The translations under genes and the position numbers were made by a program. DNA of 27,818 bases from an uncultured Methylobacillus sp. (lineage in GTDB: Bacteria; Pseudomonadota; Gammaproteobacteria; Burkholderiales; Methylophilaceae): contig CAMLDO010000027.1 in NCBI GenBank assembly GCA_946478865.1, positions 1 to 27,818 of the forward strand. The letters run 5' to 3'. Below, piece by piece: positions 23,709-27,818 of this stretch. Position 1 is the stretch's first letter. Each line of letters starts with the position of its first letter. The notes beneath the pieces are model-generated. The model had not been told where the DNA came from, did no database searches, and saw only the letters and a list, made by a program, of their open reading frames with translations.

Positions 23709-24173
23709 CTAGCGTACAGCCTGAACGTGAGACGACTTCTTGTCCATCGTCACCACCTTGTCCTGGCCTGATTTGCCGGGAGAAGGGGGCGGTTCGGTGG
23801 TTTTTTCCAGCAGCGTTTCGATGTCCGGATAACGGGCGCAGGTGATGCCCTTGGACTTCAGGCTTTCCACGATGGCATCGAAGCCGGGATCGTTGGAAAG
23901 GATGGAGAATTTGGAATCCGGATGCTGGATGGCCAGTTCGCCCAACTGGAACGCGATGTTGAAGTCGATCGCATTGCGACGACTGCTGTCCAGCTGAATA
24001 TATTCGGCGCGTTCGCCCAGTCCGTGCATCGCACGGGCCAGCGCAAGCGGGATCATGTTCTGGTGACGGCCCAGGAAAATCTTGATCTGGATATTCTGTT
24101 GCTGTTCGGAGATTAGGCCGATATTGCCAGGTTGGGTATTTTCATAATCGATGAATATGTAATGCGTATGCAT
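23709..24173 (-). CDS. PIN/NYN-like putative ribonuclease
   Basis: A 154-residue protein with a PIN-like (NYN-type) fold pattern. The N-terminal strand carries FIDYEN (Asp9, Glu11), followed by IKIFLGRHQNM, NAIDFNIAFQLGEL (Asp70) and ILSNDPGFDAIVESL (Asp95, Asp99). These acidic residues fit the metal site of PIN nucleases. The C-terminal 35 residues are a polar Pro/Ser/Lys tail. AGGAGG lies 5 nt before the ATG, and a terminator follows. No partner antitoxin is next to it. RNase activity is inferred from fold motifs only. Confidence 0.75.
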   Translation of the reverse strand: MHTHYIFIDYENTQPGNIGLISEQQQNIQIKIFLGRHQNMIPLALARAMHGLGERAEYIQLDSSRRNAIDFNIAFQLGELAIQHPDSKFSILSNDPGFDAIVESLKSKGITCARYPDIETLLEKTTEPPPSPGKSGQDKVVTMDKKSSHVQAVR

Positions 24174-24290
24174 GGCTGCCTCCTGTCTGTCGCTATCCTT
24201 CTCGTTGTTCCTTTTTCTTAACCCCTTTCGCGAAACACATCACTGCTTATAACTGTAAATCATCTATAGCTATTGAGGGTGAAAACAGGA

Positions 24291-24323
24291 TATCGGTTCC
24301 ATGAAAAATCCGTGAAACCGATA
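24291..24323. repeat. stem-loop between the cupin and PIN/NYN genes
   Basis: TATCGGTT (24291-24298) and AACCGATA (24316-24323) form an 8-bp stem with a 17-nt loop. Read on the minus strand a T-rich stretch follows, so it could help end the cupin transcript. Confidence 0.45.
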
Positions 24324-24346
24324 AAAGCGGGTGGCGATAGTCCGAA

Positions 24347-24377
24347 CGGAGTCCCCGGAAAAATCCGGAGACATCCG
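24347..24377. repeat. second stem-loop downstream of the cupin gene
   Basis: CGGA-GTCCCCGG (24347-24358) pairs with CCGGAGAC-A-TCCG (24365-24377) around AAAAAT, with one mismatch and one bulge. It starts a few bases after the cupin stop. Lacking a U-tract, it is called only as structure. Confidence 0.45.
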
Positions 24378-24380
24378 TGG

Positions 24381-24707
24381 TCAGAAGGGGAGAAGCGCGC
24401 GGATGCGGCGACCGATCTGGGCGAGCTTGGAGCCGTCCAGGTGGTAGTGCTTGTGCAGCGGTTTTTTCACTTCCCAAGTGCATTTCATGCCTGCGGGGAA
24501 GGTCACGAGATCGCCCTTGCCAAAGGAGACGGGAGCGCCTTCAGCCGGCGTAATGACGCATTCGCCTTCCAGAATATAGGCAATCTCCTGTTCCAGGAAA
24601 TGCCATTGGAAAACCGAAACTTCCTTCGACCAAGTGGGCCATTTCGACACTTCCAATGATTCCAGGCGGGCAGAGGAGGGGGAATGCTCAACGACGATGT
24701 TGCTCAT
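24381..24707 (-). CDS. cupin domain protein (Cupin_3/DUF861 type)
   Basis: A 108-residue single-domain cupin. The core reads VEHSPSSARLESLEVSKW, then EIAYILEGECVITP, then VSFGKGDLVTFPAGMKCTW, typical of small Cupin_3 proteins related to (S)-ureidoglycine aminohydrolase-like folds. A C-terminal extension (HKHYHLDGSKLAQIGRRIR) carries extra histidines and basic residues. ATG 24707 is chosen by homology; a TTG at 24722 would add five residues. The ribosome-binding site is weak. Catalytic function is unknown. Confidence 0.85.
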   Translation of the reverse strand: MSNIVVEHSPSSARLESLEVSKWPTWSKEVSVFQWHFLEQEIAYILEGECVITPAEGAPVSFGKGDLVTFPAGMKCTWEVKKPLHKHYHLDGSKLAQIGRRIRALLPF

Positions 24708-24751
24708 GAGGGTGCCGATCAAAAAGGCGGCATGTTACCAGCAATCCTGCC

Positions 24752-24785
24752 TGTAGGTCACGCCGCTCACAAAGCCAGTCCTACA
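24752..24785. repeat. possible REP-like palindromic element
   Basis: TGTAGG (24752-24757) and CCTACA (24780-24785) flank GC-rich DNA. On the minus strand TTTGTAGGACTGGCTTTG resembles bacterial REP sequences of the TGTAGGAGCGGCTTT type. Only one copy is in the window, so repetition in the genome is not shown. Confidence 0.3.
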
Positions 24786-24943
24786 AAGGAATCAGCCAAG
24801 TCTTATAGGGCGCTCTCAAACGGATCATTAATCTAGCGGAACACTTTGTCGTGTGATGCGAATGAAGTATCAGCAAGTCAGGGCGCGGCTCGAGCTTGCT
24901 GACCGGATTTTGTTTTTTCCAATCCATCTGAAAGGAGACTGAA

Positions 24944-25201
24944 ATGGCTCAAACTCAAGGCGGCAGCCCTCGCGGTTTCGCCGCAATGGATGCTGAAAAG
25001 CAACGCGAAATCGCCAGCAAGGGCGGCAAGGCGGCACATGCCAAGGGCACGGCTCACGAGTTCGATTCCCGTACCGCTGCGGCTGCCGGAAGCAAGGGCG
25101 GCAAGGCGGCGCATGCCAAGGGTACGGCCCATGAGTTCACATCCAAGGAGGCAGCGGAGGCAGGCCGCAAGGGCGGGCAAAACAGTCACGTTAGCCGTTG
25201 A
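24944..25201 (+). CDS. KGG-repeat stress-induced protein
   Basis: An 85-residue, Gly/Ala/Lys-rich, hydrophilic protein of the stress-induced KGG (PF10685) family, related to E. coli YciG and Bacillus GsiB. It begins GGSPRGFAAMD, the usual N-terminus. ASKGGKAAHAKGTAHEF-like repeats occur twice with a 25-residue period, and a third, partial unit AGRKGGQNSH ends it. AGGAG precedes the ATG by 6 nt and an intrinsic terminator follows. Family members accumulate in stationary phase or stress; regulation here is not visible. Confidence 0.9.
   Translation: MAQTQGGSPRGFAAMDAEKQREIASKGGKAAHAKGTAHEFDSRTAAAAGSKGGKAAHAKGTAHEFTSKEAAEAGRKGGQNSHVSR
25016..25138 (+). repeat. 48-bp direct repeat within the KGG gene
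   Basis: Bases 25016-25063 and 25091-25138 are near-identical in-frame copies offset by 75 bp, differing at a few third positions. They encode the duplicated KGG unit and indicate recent tandem duplication. Confidence 0.85.
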
Positions 25202-25223
25202 GCTGATAGCGCGATCATGCGAG

Positions 25224-25250
25224 GCGGGGGAAATCCCCGCTTTTGTTTTT
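25224..25250 (+). terminator. terminator after the KGG gene
   Basis: GCGGGG (25224-25229) pairs with CCCCGC (25235-25240), followed by TTTTGTTTTT. It is an intrinsic terminator on the plus strand, 22 bp after the stop, and abuts the convergent ung gene. Confidence 0.88.
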
Positions 25251-25254
25251 CGCG

Positions 25255-25923
25255 CTACCAGTCGATAGGCGGTTTGCCAACATTGACCAGGGCGGCATTC
25301 GTCCTGCTGAAAGGCTTGCTGCCAAAAAACCCCTGATAGGCCGAAAGCGGGGACGGATGGGCGGATTCGATGACGATATGCTGCTGTCCGATATCCCGCT
25401 TGTGTTTTTGCGCATGAGCGCCCCACAGAATGAATACCAGCGGATCGGGACGGCTGCCGAGATATTCGATCAACTTCTGGGTGAAGGGATGCCACTGCTT
25501 GGCATGAGCACCAGCTTTGCCGCCTCGGGTAGTGAGGGATGCATTCAGCAGCAACACGCCCTGATCGGCCCAGGCGGTGAGATTGCCTCCTGACACGCGC
25601 GAGGGGTGCCCAAGATCGCTTTCCATTTCCTTGAGGATATTGCGCAGCGAGGGCGGCGGCCTGACTCCGTCAGGCACGGAGAAGGCGAGACCATGCGCCT
25701 GCTGGATTCCCCGATCCTCCCCGTGATAAGGGTCCTGTCCCAGCAACACCACGCGCACCTGAGCCGGTGTAACCTTGCGCAGCGCTTCAAACCAAAGGCC
25801 ACGGCGGGGGCGGACGTCGGCCTCTTCCCCCAGTTGTTCGACAATCCGTGCATACAGCGCTTCCAAACTTGGTACGGCTTGCCCCCAAGCCTGTGGAAGA
25901 CGTTCGGTTCCGGTGTCGGTCAT
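25255..25923 (-). CDS. ung: uracil-DNA glycosylase
   Basis: Ung removes uracil from DNA to start base-excision repair. The 222-residue product is full length for family 1. The water-activating motif GQDPYHG (62-68) includes Asp64. Then come the LLLNASLT strand (about 124-131) and the minor-groove loop HPSPLSAYQGFF (189-200) with His189. ATG 25923 is chosen from family length; GAGA lies just upstream. It is divergent from the LexA/UmuD-like gene across 122 bp, placing two DNA-damage genes side by side. Confidence 0.96.
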   Translation of the reverse strand: MTDTGTERLPQAWGQAVPSLEALYARIVEQLGEEADVRPRRGLWFEALRKVTPAQVRVVLLGQDPYHGEDRGIQQAHGLAFSVPDGVRPPPSLRNILKEMESDLGHPSRVSGGNLTAWADQGVLLLNASLTTRGGKAGAHAKQWHPFTQKLIEYLGSRPDPLVFILWGAHAQKHKRDIGQQHIVIESAHPSPLSAYQGFFGSKPFSRTNAALVNVGKPPIDW

Positions 25924-26008
25924 GGTGTTTTCTCGTCTATTTTGCACATTGGCCGCATGGTAACCCAAGCGTGGTTGATGCCCCTATCACGAGGGTAAAA
26001 ATCACCGG

Positions 26009-26038
26009 TTGACGAATTGTACGGACGTACAGTATCGT
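26009..26038 (+). promoter_or_regulatory. promoter of the LexA/UmuD-like gene
   Basis: TTGACG (26009-26014) and TATCGT (26033-26038) are 18 bp apart. The predicted start, about 26045, falls at or next to the ATG at 26046, so the transcript may be leaderless; no Shine-Dalgarno is present. Confidence 0.6.
26015..26034 (+). promoter_or_regulatory. LexA-type operator box
   Basis: TTGT-N8-ACAG (26017-26032) matches the enterobacterial LexA core CTGT-N8-ACAG at seven of eight positions, with a perfect ACAGTA right half. Within it lies a 14-bp palindrome, TGTACG-GA-CGTACA (26018-26031). It sits in the promoter spacer, so a bound repressor would block RNA polymerase. Autoregulation by the adjacent gene product is the simplest reading. 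Confidence 0.7.
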
Positions 26039-26045
26039 GTCGCGC

Positions 26046-26624
26046 ATGGGAAACGATCATGACTACCTTGCCGCGCTGCAGGACTACTACGCCGACCACA
26101 AGACGTTGCCGTCTTACGCGCTCATTGCCCAACTGCTGGGCTTTCGTTCCAAGAATGCCGTCACCGCGCTGGTGGCACGGCTCAAGCTGCAAGGATTTCT
26201 TGAGTCTGCCCCGGACAGGCGGCTGAAGCCAGGAACACGCTTTTTCGAACGCCTGCTCGCGGAGAGCGCTGTCCAGGCAGGTATGCCTTCGGCAGCGGTC
26301 GGAGATCAGCATGACACCCTTTCCATCGATGACTATCTGGTCGAGCGCCCCTCTCAGACCGTATTGATTACGGTGCGTGGCGACTCAATGATAGACGCCG
26401 GCATCATGCCGGGTGATGTGGTGATCGTCGAAAAGCGCCAAGTGGCGAATGTCGGGGATCTGGTAGTCGCCATCGTGGATAACGAATTCACGCTGAAAAC
26501 ACTGGGGAAGGAAAAAAACGAGTTTGTTCTTTTCCCTGCCAACAAAGCCTATCCCACAATCCGCCCCAAGGGAAAACTGGAGATTTTCGGCGTTGTGGTC
26601 GGCCAGTTCCGCAAGTACAAATAA
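26046..26624 (+). CDS. LexA-like/UmuD-like S24 autoprotease regulator
   Basis: A 192-residue protein joining a LexA-type winged helix-turn-helix (about 5-55, ALIAQLLGFRSKNAVTALVARLKLQGFLE-like region) to a UmuD-like S24 peptidase domain. The predicted self-cleavage bond is Ala78-Gly79 in VQAGMPS. The catalytic dyad is Ser114 (GDSMIDAG) and Lys151 (FTLKTL), 37 residues apart as in LexA and UmuD. It is probably a RecA-responsive repressor. ATG 26046 is preferred; a GTG at 26037 lies inside the -10. No umuC follows. Similar hybrids include Acinetobacter UmuDAb, as recalled. Confidence 0.88.
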   Translation: MGNDHDYLAALQDYYADHKTLPSYALIAQLLGFRSKNAVTALVARLKLQGFLESAPDRRLKPGTRFFERLLAESAVQAGMPSAAVGDQHDTLSIDDYLVERPSQTVLITVRGDSMIDAGIMPGDVVIVEKRQVANVGDLVVAIVDNEFTLKTLGKEKNEFVLFPANKAYPTIRPKGKLEIFGVVVGQFRKYK

Positions 26625-26670
26625 CTTGAGAATACCCTTGCGCTTACACGGCTAAACCTAGTGCTGACGC

Positions 26671-26695
26671 GGCTTTTGAGCCTCTTTTTAAAGGC
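26671..26695 (+). terminator. weak terminator after the LexA/UmuD-like gene
   Basis: GGCT (26671-26674) and AGCC (26679-26682) form a short stem followed by TCTTTTT; an alternative GCCT/AGGC stem overlaps it. Only four base pairs, so low confidence. Confidence 0.35.
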
Positions 26696-26699
26696 ACGG

Positions 26700-26910
26700 A
26701 AAGATTGGTTATGCACATCATCTCATGTACTACTTTAAAAACATCCATAACTTCATAATATTTAATGGAAATAACTTAACTTTATGATTAATAAGTGGTT
26801 TTAAAAAAGTTCAATTTTTAATCGAAATAAAAAAGTCCTTATCTGGGCGCAAGTTACGGTTTTAAGTCACAGCTGTTCACAGAATTATCCACAGATTTTG
26901 TGGATTACAT
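26700..26910. other. AT-rich non-coding region with DnaA-box-like sequences
   Basis: About 130 bp of strongly AT-rich DNA (26721-26850) is flanked by DnaA-box-like 9-mers. These are TTATGCACA (26709-26717, fits TTWTNCACA), CTGTTCACA (26873-26881, seven of nine), TTATCCACA (26885-26893, perfect) and TGTGGATTA (26899-26907, reverse orientation, one mismatch). The last two form a 7-bp inverted repeat. TAACTT recurs three times in the AT-rich part. It lies between convergent genes, where no promoter is needed. It could be a DnaA-binding locus or origin-like element; there is no coding frame. Confidence 0.55.
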
Positions 26911-26931
26911 TTCCCTCGCATTTCCCTCATG

Positions 26932-26958
26932 AAAAAAGGCTGGCATGGAGCCAGCCCT
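26932..26958 (-). terminator. terminator of the DUF4142 gene
   Basis: On the minus strand GGCTGGC pairs with GCCAGCC around TCCAT, followed by six Ts. A clear intrinsic terminator 16 bp after the gene's stop. Confidence 0.92.
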
Positions 26959-26973
26959 TATCAGTCCCAGTAA

Positions 26974-27498
26974 CTATTTATCGTATTTTTCCTTGAGGCT
27001 GCGCGCATGTTCAAGATGTGCAGCTACCTTGGTCTGAGCTTGCGTCAGCATGGTCTTGAGCTCGGCATTGTCCGCGCTTTTCACCAATACATTCTCAATG
27101 GTTTCCAGCACCAGCTTATGCATCAGTACCTGATCGCCGACATATTCCTTGTCGAACTCGGCTCCCTTGAGCTCCTTGAGTTTCTTTAGGTCGGCCTGCG
27201 CCTTCTTGGTCAGCATCTTGCTGGTGACGCTATCCTCTTTCTTGAGGCCCAGCTTGGATGCCAATGCCGTGCTTTCCTTGTTCATGGCGCCATGTTCCTC
27301 GAGCATCTGCTCGGCGAACTGCTTTACTTCCGGATGAGCGGCCTTTTTCACCGCCTCTTGAGCGGCCAGGATTTCCCCGGTATTGGCGGCGCTTACAACG
27401 CCTACGATTTCCGAATCGGACGGGGTTACGGTTTCGGCATGTGCGACGAACGCAAGACATGCCAGAAATGCAGTCAGGAAGCGATAGATTGTTTTCAT
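26974..27498 (-). CDS. DUF4142 family periplasmic protein
   Basis: A 174-residue secreted protein. The signal peptide MKTIYRFLTAFLACLAF ends near AHA-ETV (about residue 21). The mature part is almost entirely helical and Lys/Glu/Ala-rich, with the DUF4142 hallmarks EIVGVVSAANTGEILAAQEA, VKQFAEQMLEEHGAMNKE and a C-terminal LEHARSLK helix. The family is a ferritin-like four-helix bundle without established function. AGGAG precedes the ATG by about 8 nt. It lies 27 bp downstream of the truncated Thr/Gly-rich gene, probably in one transcript. Confidence 0.9.
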   Translation of the reverse strand: MKTIYRFLTAFLACLAFVAHAETVTPSDSEIVGVVSAANTGEILAAQEAVKKAAHPEVKQFAEQMLEEHGAMNKESTALASKLGLKKEDSVTSKMLTKKAQADLKKLKELKGAEFDKEYVGDQVLMHKLVLETIENVLVKSADNAELKTMLTQAQTKVAAHLEHARSLKEKYDK

Positions 27499-27525
27499 TG
27501 CTGATCTCCTGTGAGTGAATAGGGC

Positions 27526-27818
27526 TTAACGCGATACGCCGGGCTCACCGTTTCTGAATCTTCCGGGAACGCCCGGCGAAGTGCGGTCCGGGCTGGGAAT
27601 ATCCCGAACCGAGCCGGGTGGAACGGGATCGACATCCGGACCGCCGGTACCCGTGGAGCTGTTGGAGTCGGGGCTGGTGACGCGGTTGCGGTTGCTGCTG
27701 GGGGAGCCCAGCTCTCCACGGCCGGTGCCGGTTCCTATGCCAGGGCCGACACCGGTTCCTGTGGTCGTGCCTGTGTTTGTGTCTGTGGAGGTACCCGTAT
27801 CCGTTTCCGTACTGGTCC
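27526..27818 (-). CDS. C-terminal part of a Thr/Gly-rich low-complexity protein (cut by window end)
   Basis: On the minus strand a frame stays open from the window edge to a TAA at 27526-27528, giving at least 96 residues without a start codon in the window. It begins with Thr-rich repeats (TSTETDTGTSTDTNTGTTTG), then alternating Gly-Thr/Gly-Pro, and ends with a Pro/Ser/Arg tail (VPGRFRNGEPGVSR). The other two minus-strand frames contain stops or unlikely composition. It is probably a secreted or surface protein co-transcribed with the DUF4142 gene. Function unknown. Confidence 0.6.
   Translation of the reverse strand, partial: TSTETDTGTSTDTNTGTTTGTGVGPGIGTGTGRGELGSPSSNRNRVTSPDSNSSTGTGGPDVDPVPPGSVRDIPSPDRTSPGVPGRFRNGEPGVSR

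Noticed and set aside
27495..27719. 74-codon minus-strand frame at the right edge
   Set aside because: It overlaps the DUF4142 start, and the alternative frame is open to the edge with coherent Thr/Gly repeats.

Overview
This window reads as part of a betaproteobacterial chromosome, probably from the Nitrosomonadales/Gallionellaceae side of the class. The taxonomic call is an inference from gene order (rimP-nusA-infB-rbfA-truB-rpsO-pnp, thiS-thiG, a Cupin_3 protein, a LexA/UmuD-like S24 regulator) and protein similarity recalled from memory; no search was run. Base composition is moderately GC-rich throughout except for one sharply AT-rich non-coding stretch near the right end.

Left third (1-10300): the 3' part of a 23S rRNA gene and a complete 5S rRNA gene are followed, after three hairpins in about 170 bp, by the co-directional translation/transcription operon rimP-nusA-infB-rbfA-truB, then rpsO and pnp separated by a long hairpin. 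The block closes with two strong terminators; dksA and folD run toward it on the minus strand. This is ribosome RNA, ribosome maturation, translation initiation, transcription elongation control, RNA decay and stringent-response machinery.

Middle (11200-19100): a tRNA-Pro(UGG)/tRNA-Arg(UCU) unit with a near-consensus promoter, a tRNA-Gly(CCC) on the opposite strand, then thiS-thiG-apaG-mltA. Next comes a compact three-gene signalling operon: a TonB-dependent receptor-like outer-membrane protein, a YfiR-like periplasmic regulator, and an inner-membrane CHASE8-like/GGDEF/EAL protein. It resembles the Pseudomonas YfiBNR (TpbB) c-di-GMP circuit with a TonB-receptor-like protein in the outer-membrane position.

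Right third (19100-27818) is accessory. It holds a solitary pqqA minigene without pqqBCDE, a small secreted protein of unknown function, a 57-codon minus-strand gene, a TPR/2OG-Fe(II) oxygenase fusion with an unusual hydrophobic tail, a SUV3-type helicase closely resembling the mitochondrial RNA-degradosome helicase, a PIN/NYN-type nuclease candidate, a cupin, a KGG-repeat stress protein, ung, and a LexA-DNA-binding/UmuD-like autoprotease with a LexA-type box inside its own promoter. Between that gene and the convergent DUF4142 gene lies an AT-rich stretch with DnaA-box-like sequences. At the right edge is the 3' end of a Thr/Gly-rich low-complexity gene.

The most interesting items are the AT-rich DnaA-box region, the self-regulated LexA/UmuD hybrid, the SUV3-like helicase, the orphan pqqA neighbourhood with its small unannotated gene, and the TonB-YfiR-GGDEF/EAL operon. 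No transposase, insertion sequence or CRISPR array was seen.
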